A stretch of 44,197 bases of DNA, taken from Clostridiales bacterium. Its GTDB lineage: Bacteria > Bacillota_A > Clostridia > Saccharofermentanales > Saccharofermentanaceae. The stretch's first letter is position 1; every line of letters begins with the position of its first letter. A model generated the notes under the pieces. It worked only from the letters and a program-made list of their open reading frames with translations, was not told the DNA's origin and ran no database searches. The position numbers and the translations under genes were made by a program. Positions 1 through 7,826 of the stretch are shown here, in pieces. The stretch is taken from the NCBI GenBank assembly GCA_017649745.1, contig JAGCGE010000227.1, positions 1 through 44,197 of the forward strand, written 5' to 3'.

Positions 1-479
1 TATGAGATCGCAGCAGGAACGATGATGTCAAAGTACCTGATCTGTGATCCTTCCTTAAGGAATGAATTGATGTTGCTGATGACGAAGTTTGTATACTTCG
101 TAACGCACAGAAGACAGATCATTATGATAAGACCGACAAGGAGCACCGCCCACTTCTTGGATTTTGCCTTGGCCTTGATCGCCTTCTTCTCATCTTTGGT
201 TATCGACTCTTTATTCGCGGCTAAGTGCTCTTTTGTCTTACTGTCGATCCTGCCGATCAGCGTCGCGCAGAGATATGCCGTTATGAAAGTCACGAATATG
301 AAGATGAGATGCGGGCATGATCTGTCATGAAGAAGATCACTGTATTGCCTGTCCGCGACGTAATAGAATCCGACACTCGCTATAAGAAGGAGCGGCCACT
401 GAGCTTTTTTCGGAACGATATAATATATGACCGCCAGGACTATGACGGATATTATGAACTGCGCGGACGTGAATATCAT
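1..479 (-). CDS. MBOAT family O-acyltransferase (DltB-like), N-terminal part only
   Basis: The reading frame starts at ATG 477-479 and stays open to the left edge, giving about 159 residues of a longer protein. It begins MIFTSAQFIISVIVLAVIYY, followed by a positively charged PKK turn and WPLLLIASVGFYY, which is the standard opening of DltB/AlgI-type membrane-bound O-acyltransferases. A Lys/Glu-rich cytoplasmic loop (about residues 85-112) separates the second and third membrane segments. The last readable residues, DIIVPAAIS, match the start of the family's 'P-x-GIS' region. The catalytic His would lie outside the window. The start is 6 bases after the carrier protein stop, so the two are co-transcribed. 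By family, such proteins transfer an acyl or aminoacyl group from a carrier protein to an extracytoplasmic polymer. The acceptor here is unknown. Confidence 0.85.
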   Translation of the reverse strand, partial: MIFTSAQFIISVIVLAVIYYIVPKKAQWPLLLIASVGFYYVADRQYSDLLHDRSCPHLIFIFVTFITAYLCATLIGRIDSKTKEHLAANKESITKDEKKAIKAKAKSKKWAVLLVGLIIMICLLCVTKYTNFVISNINSFLKEGSQIRYFDIIVPAAIS

Positions 480-485
480 CTGTTA

Positions 486-716
486 TCAGTCCTCATCCTC
501 TAATTTCTTGATGAGGGCATAAAGTGCGGATGCGGAATTGAAGTTCTCAGGAACGATCTCTTCAGCAGGGATTACAACGTCGAATTCCTCGTTGATCTCT
601 GAGATTACTGAAACGATGTCAAATGAATCGAGGATCTTGTCATCGATAAGTGTCGTGCAAGTATCGAAATCCACATCAGGATGAAGGTCTTTTAATATCT
701 TTATTAATTCTTCCAT
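486..716 (-). CDS. Acyl/aminoacyl carrier protein (DltC-like)
   Basis: This 76-residue acidic protein has the four-helix carrier protein pattern. The phosphopantetheine site is DSFD with Ser31, just before helix 2 (IVSVISEINEEFDV). The ribosome binding site GGAAAGAG lies close to the ATG. The gene sits 13 bases after the adenylating ligase and 6 bases before the MBOAT gene, which is the dltA-dltC-dltB logic in a different order from the classical dltABCD. It probably carries the amino acid activated by the ligase as a thioester and presents it to the MBOAT protein. Holo-conversion would need AcpS, which is encoded at 41163-41588. A lipid or polyketide carrier role is possible, but the neighbours argue for aminoacyl transfer. 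Confidence 0.85.
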   Translation of the reverse strand: MEELIKILKDLHPDVDFDTCTTLIDDKILDSFDIVSVISEINEEFDVVIPAEEIVPENFNSASALYALIKKLEDED

Positions 717-729
717 CTTCTCTTTCCTT

Positions 730-2244
730 TCACATAGAAGCGAGTTTTTTACGGTCTATCTTACCGTTGGCTGTAAGCGGCATAACATCAAGTTTCTCCG
801 CTTTGTTAGGGATCATGTATCTAGGCAGTTTCTCCTTAAGGATCGATATGATCTCACCTGTCTCGATATCGCCAACGTAATAGAGCTTTATTTTATCTTT
901 TTCCTTATCATAAACGCAACAGCAGGTCTTTATCGGATCGATGTTGTTGACGTTGACTTCAATCTCGCCTAATTCGATCCTGTGACCCATGTGCTTTATC
1001 TGGAAATCCTTACGGGATACGAACATGAGCTCGCCTCTCTCGTTACGCTTTCCGATATCGCCGGTCCTGTAGATAAGCTCAGGATAGATCTTATTGAGCG
1101 GGTTCTGTACAAAGACCTCGTTCGTCTTCTCGAAATTCTTATAGTAACCGATCGTGAGCGAAGTTCCGACTACGCAGATCTCACCTTCCTCACCGTCCTT
1201 ACAGAGTTCGTTCTTCTCATTAAGAAGAAGGATCCTCGTGTTCTTGAACGGGCCACCGATCGGAACGGAATCATTAAGATCGAATTCCCTGTCTACCTTA
1301 AAGTAGCAGCACATTCCAGTAGCCTCAGTAGGTCCGTAAAGATTCGTGAACTTACAGTTTGGCAGCGCTTCTCTCCAGATATTGAGCTGCTTTATCGGGA
1401 AGACCTCGCTTCCGAAAGCGATATTATTCAGATACTCAGGCTTAACCTTCTCGAAAGTCTTGAAGGACGATATCATCGTGAGCGCCGACACTACCCAGCA
1501 GACAGTATTGATCTTGTGTTCATTAAGAAATTCGACGAGCTTTATCGGGAACATGAAAAGCGACTTAGGAACGATGACCGTCTTAGCGCCGAACTTAAGT
1601 GTCGGATAAAGTTCCTTAAGACAAGCGTCGAAATAAAGCGGTGTCTGATTAGCAAAGACCGTATCATGGTTAAATTCCAGAACATCCGACAGGTTCTCGA
1701 TATAATCGATGACTGACCTGTGGCAAGCGACAACGCCCTTTGGAATTCCCGTTGATCCTGAAGTAAATACGATATAGATAGGATCTGTGTCGATCTGGTT
1801 GTCTCTTATCTTCTGAAGCGCCTCATCATCGATATCAGCAGTGATCGCCTCCGAATAAAGAAGGATCTCACCTTTAAATTCCATCGAAAGCGCGATCTCT
1901 CTTGTCTCCTCGTCACATATCATGACTCTTGGCATGAGAGTCTGAAGGATAAGCTCAGTACGGAACTTCGGCATCTCCTCGTCGATCGGCACATAATAGC
2001 AGCCGCCGTAAACGCAGCCGAAGAAAGCGCTGATCGCATTCGGATGCTTCTTCATGAAAACAACGACAGGTTCGCCGTAGTAGCCCTTGCTGCTCAGAAG
2101 GCTTCCGATCGCGCGGCTCCTCTTATATACCTCGCTGAACGTCAAGTCGTTACTCTTATCCTCATTCGCGAAAGCGACCTTATCCGGGTAAAGCCCGACC
2201 GTCTTGTCGAGATACTCCATTACATTACGCTGCTGCATATTCAT
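730..2244 (-). CDS. Amino acid adenylating ligase, DltA-like, specificity unclear
   Basis: This is an ANL-superfamily adenylation enzyme of 504 residues, the usual DltA size. Core motifs are visible: FTSGSTGIPKG (160-170), NLYGPTEATG (301-310), YRTGD, and the C-terminal NGKIDRKK with catalytic Lys495. I chose the ATG at 2244 because it overlaps the racemase stop as ATGA and has AGAGG upstream. A longer in-frame extension to 2367 lies inside the racemase gene and is not family-like. Aligned by eye with Bacillus DltA, the pocket differs: the LFCGEV segment reads AFGSEV, so the Cys linked to D-alanine selection is Gly278. The NRPS-style code reads approximately DAKWIFLGMK. Lys210 in the pocket would suit an acidic side chain. 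D-alanine remains possible. Confidence 0.85.
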   Translation of the reverse strand: MNMQQRNVMEYLDKTVGLYPDKVAFANEDKSNDLTFSEVYKRSRAIGSLLSSKGYYGEPVVVFMKKHPNAISAFFGCVYGGCYYVPIDEEMPKFRTELILQTLMPRVMICDEETREIALSMEFKGEILLYSEAITADIDDEALQKIRDNQIDTDPIYIVFTSGSTGIPKGVVACHRSVIDYIENLSDVLEFNHDTVFANQTPLYFDACLKELYPTLKFGAKTVIVPKSLFMFPIKLVEFLNEHKINTVCWVVSALTMISSFKTFEKVKPEYLNNIAFGSEVFPIKQLNIWREALPNCKFTNLYGPTEATGMCCYFKVDREFDLNDSVPIGGPFKNTRILLLNEKNELCKDGEEGEICVVGTSLTIGYYKNFEKTNEVFVQNPLNKIYPELIYRTGDIGKRNERGELMFVSRKDFQIKHMGHRIELGEIEVNVNNIDPIKTCCCVYDKEKDKIKLYYVGDIETGEIISILKEKLPRYMIPNKAEKLDVMPLTANGKIDRKKLASM

Positions 2245-2942
2245 AAGTATTCCTCTCTTATCTCCTTGCCGCACGCCCTGATCGACGCCTTCGCAAGTTC
2301 CTCCATCGCATCGACCGTCATGCTCAGGTCGAAGTTTTCGCGCCTCAGAAGCGACAGCTCGGTGCATCCGAGAACGACCTTCTCAGCGCCTTTTTCCCTG
2401 AAGCTACTGAGGATCTTATCAAGCTTATCCCCCGACGGCTTCTTGCCCGCCTTTATCTCATCATAGATAAGACTCATCACAAGCGCCTGTATATCAGGGT
2501 CCGGTACGACCGGCTCTATTCCTTCTTTTCGAAAAGCATTCTGGAAAAGCTCACAGCTTACTGTTCCGTCAGTTGCCATGATGCCGGCTTTCCTGATGCC
2601 GCCTGCCTTAAGGGTATTCGTCGTCTCATAGACTGCGTTTAATATCCTGGTGTCAACATTCGCGCAGAGCTTATCGTGAAAACAGTGCGCGGTTATGCAT
2701 GGGATCGCTATTACATCAGCACCGTATGATACCAGGCGCTCAGCTACTTCATTGATCGGCGGTAGCGGATCTTCGCTACTCCTTCCCAGGATGAAGGCCG
2801 TCCTGTCGGGAATATCGGGCTTACTTATAACGATCATCTCGATATGATCCTGATCCTTATCTGCCAGGGTCATCTCAGTGATCATCTCCATGAAGTATGT
2901 CGTAGCCATCGGGCCAAGCCCGCCTATTATTCCCAGTTTCAT
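2241..2942 (-). CDS. Aspartate/glutamate racemase family protein
   Basis: This 233-residue Asp/Glu/hydantoin racemase-fold protein opens with MKLGIIGGLGPMATTYF, typical of aspartate racemases. The two catalytic cysteines of the two-base mechanism are present: Cys82 in PCITAH and Cys193 in LGCTEL. The Asn that usually follows the first Cys (CNT) is Ile here, which may affect substrate choice. The ATG at 2942 was preferred over one eight codons upstream because GGAAGATGAG sits just before it and the conserved fold begins there. The gene follows the transglutaminase-like gene and overlaps the ligase by 4 bases, so all are translated from one message. It probably supplies a D-amino acid (D-Asp or D-Glu by family) to the ligase next door. 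Confidence 0.85.
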   Translation of the reverse strand: MKLGIIGGLGPMATTYFMEMITEMTLADKDQDHIEMIVISKPDIPDRTAFILGRSSEDPLPPINEVAERLVSYGADVIAIPCITAHCFHDKLCANVDTRILNAVYETTNTLKAGGIRKAGIMATDGTVSCELFQNAFRKEGIEPVVPDPDIQALVMSLIYDEIKAGKKPSGDKLDKILSSFREKGAEKVVLGCTELSLLRRENFDLSMTVDAMEELAKASIRACGKEIREEYL

Positions 2943-2952
2943 CTCATCTTCC

Positions 2953-4239
2953 TCAGTCTTCCGCAACCGTGTAGTTATAGTAATTCAGTTTATCCTGGAG
3001 TGACTCCTTGGATATAGTCGGAAGTCCCTCATGGTCGAAGTGATATCTGAATCCGTGTATGTAATTAAGTGCATCGAGCTCGTCTTCCGTAAGGAGATAA
3101 GCATTCATCGGCGTGTTGGTACTGCTGCAATCCATGAAGTACCATCCGTCCTCGACCCGCAGGAGGTTCCAGAAATGAGACGAATCACGGGCATCATTTC
3201 GTTCCACAACATAGTTATCTATTCCTGCCACATCGAAAAGCGCCTTAGCGCAGACCGCATAAGTGTAACAGTCTCCGCGAAGAGTCGTGAAGCCTTCATA
3301 AGCTCCGGCTGTCCAGTGTGACTTGTCTGAAGTTCCGATATAGTGGAGATTATTCTTACACCACGCATAGATCTTGAAGCCCTTCTGCTCGTCGCTCATC
3401 GAATCATCGACGATCTCATCAAGCACCTTGGATGCTTCCTCATATACGAGGTCAGGCTCTACATAACCTTCAGGCTTCTCAAGGATCGTTACCTTCGCAT
3501 AAGCTTCAGTCGAGTTACCGGTGTTATCGGTCGCGATGTACTTGACCCTGTATTCACCCGGCTTATCAATATTGACTTCTGAATTATCTATCGTAAGTAC
3601 AGGATTAGGATCCTGCGAATCTTCGAGCGTGATATCTTCACGATACTTGATGTTGTCACCCTGATAAGACTCTATCGGATGGATACCATAGATCTTCGGC
3701 GGATCGAAGTCATCAATAACAGTAAGCTTAACAGGAAGGATCGTCTCGTTACCTGAAGTATCCGTGAACCTGACGCTGCCGTCCTTCTCGCCTCCGGACA
3801 ACACATCCGGCGTATCTTTAAAATCGATCTTAACTTCCGTCACGTCGCTATAATCGACAACGAAGTCCATCGCTGTCGGCATGTCGTAAAGATCCCTCTC
3901 GAGATCTCTTACTGAACCCTGTGGCGGGATCGTATCCTGGATCGTCAGCATACTTACATATCTAATATTGTCGCACCAGAAAGTGATCGGGTAAGTTCCC
4001 GGGATCGTAGTATCTATCGTATTGATATCAATAGTTGGGTGAACATAATCAGGGTCGCCGGTGAAAAGTCCCATATCAAGGCCTTCTCCAGCCTCGATCA
4101 CGACTTCCGCATTAACCTTGCCGTCGAATCTCTCGATCCTCTTGATCGCACACATAACGAGTGCGAGCACCATGACAAGGCTGAATATCAAAAGCAGAAA
4201 TCCCCTTCTGCTTATTCTGTACGCTTCTTTAGTTTCCAC
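2953..4239 (-). CDS. Membrane-anchored transglutaminase-like protein with Ig-like repeats
   Basis: The protein has 428 residues and a GTG start with GGGAG upstream. One membrane segment (about 13-32) anchors it outside the cell. Three Ig/cadherin-like β-repeats follow (about 40-255), recognisable by PGTYPITFW, VRFTDTSGNETILPVKLTV and PGEYRVKYIATDNTGNSTEAYAKVTIL. The C-terminal half is a transglutaminase-like (papain-fold) domain with an apparent triad of Cys324 (RGDCYTYA), His355 (SSHFWN) and Asp370 (YFMDCS). It may act as a cell-surface peptidase or amidase, or cross-link proteins or peptidoglycan stems; the sequence does not say which. It overlaps the zinc-ribbon gene by 11 bases and directly precedes the racemase, placing it in the same transcript as the Dlt-like cassette. 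Confidence 0.85.
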   Translation of the reverse strand: METKEAYRISRRGFLLLIFSLVMVLALVMCAIKRIERFDGKVNAEVVIEAGEGLDMGLFTGDPDYVHPTIDINTIDTTIPGTYPITFWCDNIRYVSMLTIQDTIPPQGSVRDLERDLYDMPTAMDFVVDYSDVTEVKIDFKDTPDVLSGGEKDGSVRFTDTSGNETILPVKLTVIDDFDPPKIYGIHPIESYQGDNIKYREDITLEDSQDPNPVLTIDNSEVNIDKPGEYRVKYIATDNTGNSTEAYAKVTILEKPEGYVEPDLVYEEASKVLDEIVDDSMSDEQKGFKIYAWCKNNLHYIGTSDKSHWTAGAYEGFTTLRGDCYTYAVCAKALFDVAGIDNYVVERNDARDSSHFWNLLRVEDGWYFMDCSSTNTPMNAYLLTEDELDALNYIHGFRYHFDHEGLPTISKESLQDKLNYYNYTVAED

Positions 4240-4498
4240 CAGGCATAACTCCCAATTTAGATGAAAGCCAGATTACAAGCACGATCGTCCAGAAAGTCAT
4301 AACGATCACGACCAGGATCTTCCAAGCCCATGAGAGGACGAACTTGATCTTGCTCCACGCTTCCCTTCTCTCGGCAGCCTGAAGCTGTGCCTTCGTCATA
4401 TGCGCCTTAGGCATATCATTTCTGTACAGATAGAATCCGCACTTCGTACATATCGTCCTTTTGTTCTCATTTACAGTCTTGCATCTGGGACACTTCAT
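4229..4498 (-). CDS. Small zinc-ribbon membrane protein of unknown function
   Basis: This 89-residue protein carries an N-terminal zinc ribbon with CPRC (Cys3, Cys6) and CTKC (Cys17, Cys20). A charged linker follows, then one strong transmembrane segment (about 55-80) and a short tail. This architecture is common in Firmicutes, with the ribbon expected in the cytoplasm, but no function follows from it. The gene starts 4 bases after the HemZ stop and overlaps the GTG start of the transglutaminase-like gene, so translational coupling is likely. It could be an accessory subunit of the downstream surface protein, but that is inference from position only. Confidence 0.75.
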   Translation of the reverse strand: MKCPRCKTVNENKRTICTKCGFYLYRNDMPKAHMTKAQLQAAERREAWSKIKFVLSWAWKILVVIVMTFWTIVLVIWLSSKLGVMPGGN

Positions 4499-4502
4499 AT
4501 TT

Positions 4503-5906
4503 TTACCCTAATTCGAAAAAAGTCAACTTCCCTTTCGCAATTTCTTCAGGCTCCCTGATATATCCGATAACATCCTTGGTCGTCGAGAACCTCTCGAGCC
4601 TTCCGTTATCGAACATCCTCTTGCTGACACTGCCCGCTCCGATAGCGAGAACATCGCGCTTATCCGTCATCATCGCGACATTATAGAGACACTCAGTCCC
4701 CTCAAGCGCGAACCCCACATTTTCCAGTCCGTGACTGGTGTCTTTTTGCCTGTACATATAATACGGCTTATAGCCCTTACCTTCAAGCATTTCATAAGTT
4801 TTGGACAGTACCTCGTCGAGCCTGTCGCTTCGCCCCATCACATCATTGCGCCCGATGACCGCACGCCTCTTCTTATAAAGCGTATGTATCGTGATATTCT
4901 CCACCTTCAGCTCGAAAAGTTCCTCCAGCGAACCTATCAATTCTTCAGGCTCCTCGCTATTCAGCCCCGCGATCAGATCCGAATTGATCACCTCAAACCC
5001 GATCTCCTGCGCCTTCTTAACTATATTTACATAATCCTTCGCCGTATGAGCCCTGTTAAACTTCCTAAGCGTCTCATCATTCAGCGTCTGCGGATTGATG
5101 CAGATCCTCTGGACCCCATGATCCTTCAAGATCCTGAGCTTCTCCTCACTCAGCGTATCAGGCCTTCCCGCCTCAACCGTTATCTCATGAGGCTCCGTGA
5201 ACCTGATATATCTACTCACGGCATCCATGACTTTCTTAAGATCATCCTCATCGAAAACAGTCGGGGTTCCGCCTCCGACATAAAGCGACGCCACAGCCTT
5301 AAGCTTCGGACCGATGATCGCTATCTCTTTAACCAGCGCATCCGCATACTCATGAAGCCTTCCTAAATGATGGCTTATCTCCTGCGATACGAACGAACAG
5401 TAAGCACACCTTGTCGGACAAAACGGCACGCCGATGTAGATATTCATCGCATCAGCTTCTTCAAGTTCCAATATCTGCTCTTCTTTTCGATAAGTATCAA
5501 TACAAAGACGAGCCTTGTCAGGCCTTACCATGTATTTTCGAACAAGAGCATCAGGATCTTTCTCTTCGCCTGCTACGATCGTAGGCCTTATTCCCGTCAG
5601 GCACCCCCACGGAAACTCAAGCCCGGTGATCTTACTTAACATATAATAAAGCTGCCTTTTAACTTCGCGCTTTAATGGAAGCTGGCCGTCGAAAGCACTT
5701 TTAAACTCGCTTTCCCAGCGTTCTTCCTCACCTTTGACATAAGTTAGAACCTTATCGTCATACTTACTTACGATATCAAGATCGATCGGCGCATCACATT
5801 CAAGGAATCCGAGCTCGCGATCTTCCCTTGCCGCACCAAAGAACAGCCTCAACACATCATTAAGGCCATAGAAGCATTCATGTCCAATGATAGTTATCTT
5901 TATCAT
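4503..5906 (-). CDS. hemZ: Coproporphyrinogen dehydrogenase-like radical SAM protein HemZ
   Basis: This 467-residue protein has a HemZ-specific N-terminal domain (1-150, including GLEFPWGCLTGIRPT) and a radical SAM core. The 4Fe-4S/SAM motif is PFCPTRCAYCSF, with Cys163, Cys167 and Cys170. The GGGTPT strand near residue 210 is also present. HemZ resembles oxygen-independent coproporphyrinogen oxidases. In heme-free clostridia the true substrate is uncertain, and related HemW proteins act as heme chaperones. No other tetrapyrrole gene is in the window, so the context does not support a heme pathway. The ATG overlaps the stop of the DUF3810 gene by 4 bases. Confidence 0.88.
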   Translation of the reverse strand: MIKITIIGHECFYGLNDVLRLFFGAAREDRELGFLECDAPIDLDIVSKYDDKVLTYVKGEEERWESEFKSAFDGQLPLKREVKRQLYYMLSKITGLEFPWGCLTGIRPTIVAGEEKDPDALVRKYMVRPDKARLCIDTYRKEEQILELEEADAMNIYIGVPFCPTRCAYCSFVSQEISHHLGRLHEYADALVKEIAIIGPKLKAVASLYVGGGTPTVFDEDDLKKVMDAVSRYIRFTEPHEITVEAGRPDTLSEEKLRILKDHGVQRICINPQTLNDETLRKFNRAHTAKDYVNIVKKAQEIGFEVINSDLIAGLNSEEPEELIGSLEELFELKVENITIHTLYKKRRAVIGRNDVMGRSDRLDEVLSKTYEMLEGKGYKPYYMYRQKDTSHGLENVGFALEGTECLYNVAMMTDKRDVLAIGAGSVSKRMFDNGRLERFSTTKDVIGYIREPEEIAKGKLTFFELG

Positions 5907-7042
5907 TCCTCGATCTCCGGAAGGACATAATCATAGAAGAACTCGACATAGAGATTGCTGTCAACCTGATAAGTATCAGTTCCGCCTTCCTGTCCGTTCG
6001 ACTCAAGGAACGCATTATTGGTGCTCTCAGACACCTCGGCAACTTTCTCAGCCACCTTGCCTGTCTTGAACGAATCCCAATAGATCGAAGTAGCTTCAAG
6101 ATCCAAGAATACCTTACGCATCTCAGCAGAGTTAAATGAGCTCCAGTTATCAAGAATGCCACAAAGACTGGAGAAGATCTCGAAATAACCCGCATACCTG
6201 AAGTCAGCTCTGTCAGACATGGTGCAAGCGATCGCAGCGATGAAATTCGCATCGCCTTCCTTGGCATAGCCCCTCGCATGAATAAGCTCGTGGCACACCG
6301 TCAGCGGAAAATCGATCGGCGACGTATAATCAACATTGATATTGGATTCACCCAGGAACGGATCATAAGCACCGACGATATTCGTATAACTCCAGTAATG
6401 ACTTAACATAACAGGCTTCGCCCTCACGAAGTTATAGCTCAATCCCAGGTCGAACTCCTTGTTGACCGTATTAAGCAGGATGTTCGCGTGATAGACCGTC
6501 TCAGGAAAGCTCGTCATCATATGCGAGACCATATTATAGTCTTCGCCAAGCTGGCTTCTCGCGATGATCATCTCCGTATAAGCCCACGCCTGAACCTTAT
6601 AAAGATCCTCCACGTCTCTTTTCGAGACCTCAAGACCGAGCCTTCTTGCCGCCGTATCCCTCTTATAGTTGATGCCATGCATCAGCTGGAATGTGCAAGA
6701 CATGAAAGTCGCGATAAGAAGCACGGCCGTGAATACTTTCAGAAGATAATCCGGAAGTTTCCTCTTCTTGATGCTCTTAACAAAATAAACAACAAACAGT
6801 ACGAGCAACACGATCGCGATTATGATACCAAGAGTGATTACAGTCTCTGTTATCGAAAAAAAGAAAAAATTGCAGATCGTATTACTCAGATACGAGATCC
6901 TTGGGAAGATATTCTCACAATAGAAATTAGCCATTCCCCTTGTTATCAGATTCGTTCTAGGTACGATAAAACTTGCGGCCAAAAGTCCGCCCGCAAGGAT
7001 CAGCATGATGATCTTCAATATGATCGTTATAGTTTTTTTCAT
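5903..7042 (-). CDS. DUF3810 family membrane metalloprotease-like protein
   Basis: The protein has 379 residues. It has an N-terminal membrane segment (8-26), a hydrophobic pair around 63-90 and 101-118, then a large domain. A zinc-metallopeptidase motif HELIH (His251, Glu252, His255) is followed by KEGDANF, where Glu262 is a plausible third ligand; this matches the DUF3810 signature. The site is predicted to face outside, so the enzyme might process cell-envelope proteins, though no substrate is known. The ATG at 7042 is supported by GGGGAG and an ATGA overlap with the upstream acyltransferase; a start six codons further up would lie inside that gene. It belongs to the chain of overlapping genes running from coaW to the Dlt-like cassette. 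Confidence 0.8.
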   Translation of the reverse strand: MKKTITIILKIIMLILAGGLLAASFIVPRTNLITRGMANFYCENIFPRISYLSNTICNFFFFSITETVITLGIIIAIVLLVLFVVYFVKSIKKRKLPDYLLKVFTAVLLIATFMSCTFQLMHGINYKRDTAARRLGLEVSKRDVEDLYKVQAWAYTEMIIARSQLGEDYNMVSHMMTSFPETVYHANILLNTVNKEFDLGLSYNFVRAKPVMLSHYWSYTNIVGAYDPFLGESNINVDYTSPIDFPLTVCHELIHARGYAKEGDANFIAAIACTMSDRADFRYAGYFEIFSSLCGILDNWSSFNSAEMRKVFLDLEATSIYWDSFKTGKVAEKVAEVSESTNNAFLESNGQEGGTDTYQVDSNLYVEFFYDYVLPEIEE

Positions 7043-7824
7043 TTTCTCCCCATTATCCAAACAACCAGATATGTGATACCAAGTACCACCGGCTGATGAA
7101 CCAGATATATGATCAGCGAATGCCTTCCCATGAAAGCAAACGGCTTTGTTATCTTTCTTACAGCAGAAGGCGCATTCGGAAACAACGTCTTCCTGTCAGA
7201 ATAGATGGTCCTTCCGACCACAGCTCCTATAAGGAACACTCCGATCCACGGAAAAAGTGGCATATAGTCGCCCATATAAGGTGAATCCTCATTGAGTATT
7301 CCAAACGGAATAAGAAGATTTGTCTTAAATACTCCGTTATACCTTGCGATCTGATTACCGATCTCGACTGCCCAAAGTCCGAAAAACGCCATAAGAAGAC
7401 TCATGACTTTCGGATTCATCTTAGTCTTCTTCTCAATAAGCGCCAGCACAAAATACAAAAGTATTCCGACCGACAGAGTATGAAGAACGTTAAATATGAT
7501 AAGACAATCTATTCCGAAATACTTTGTCACGATAAAAGTTACGAGTGTAACCGTCAACGCAACTACAAGAAGTTTAATACCTCTTTTAAGATTATTCTTG
7601 GAAAAAGTGCAACAAACACCTGAAAGACCAACAAAAGTTATAAGCGTCAAAGTCTCACCAAAGACCCAATACCAATTAGACGCAAGATAACTGAACGCTT
7701 TTAACCTTACGATATACCTTATATCAAAAGAAAAATGCATAAAGACGACCCAAAGGATCGCTATACCTCTAAGTACATCGAGTTCAAAAGCTCTGTCCTT
7801 TACCTTATCGGGCTTCGTTCCCAT
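7039..7824 (-). CDS. Heparan-α-glucosaminide N-acetyltransferase-like membrane protein
   Basis: This 261-residue polytopic membrane protein begins its conserved part with ELDVLRGIAILWVVFMHFSFDIRY, the signature of the HGSNAT_cat/DUF1624 family. About seven hydrophobic helices follow, with MGDYMPLFPWIGVFLIGAVVG and HSLIIYLVHQPVV near the end. Family members are thought to move acetyl groups across the membrane onto sugars, so O- or N-acetylation of an envelope glycan is the likely role; the acceptor is unknown. The ATG at 7824 lies 2 bases after the coaW stop, with GGAGAG inside the end of coaW; the longer frame from 7845 has no better signal. The nearby Dlt-like genes are also envelope-modifying. 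Confidence 0.82.
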   Translation of the reverse strand: MGTKPDKVKDRAFELDVLRGIAILWVVFMHFSFDIRYIVRLKAFSYLASNWYWVFGETLTLITFVGLSGVCCTFSKNNLKRGIKLLVVALTVTLVTFIVTKYFGIDCLIIFNVLHTLSVGILLYFVLALIEKKTKMNPKVMSLLMAFFGLWAVEIGNQIARYNGVFKTNLLIPFGILNEDSPYMGDYMPLFPWIGVFLIGAVVGRTIYSDRKTLFPNAPSAVRKITKPFAFMGRHSLIIYLVHQPVVLGITYLVVWIMGRK

Positions 7825-7826
7825 GA

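Noticed and set aside
22..330. Plus-strand 102-codon frame at the left edge
   Set aside because: It is the complement of the MBOAT coding sequence, has no ribosome binding site and no recognisable protein features.
982..1716. Long plus-strand frame (244 codons) opposite the ligase gene
   Set aside because: It is a shadow of the well-supported minus-strand ligase. Its product has no family features and the frame has no upstream signals.
2245..2367. 41-codon N-terminal extension of the adenylating ligase
   Set aside because: It lies inside the racemase gene in another frame, is not like any ligase N-terminus, and the ATG at 2244 has a ribosome binding site and an ATGA overlap.
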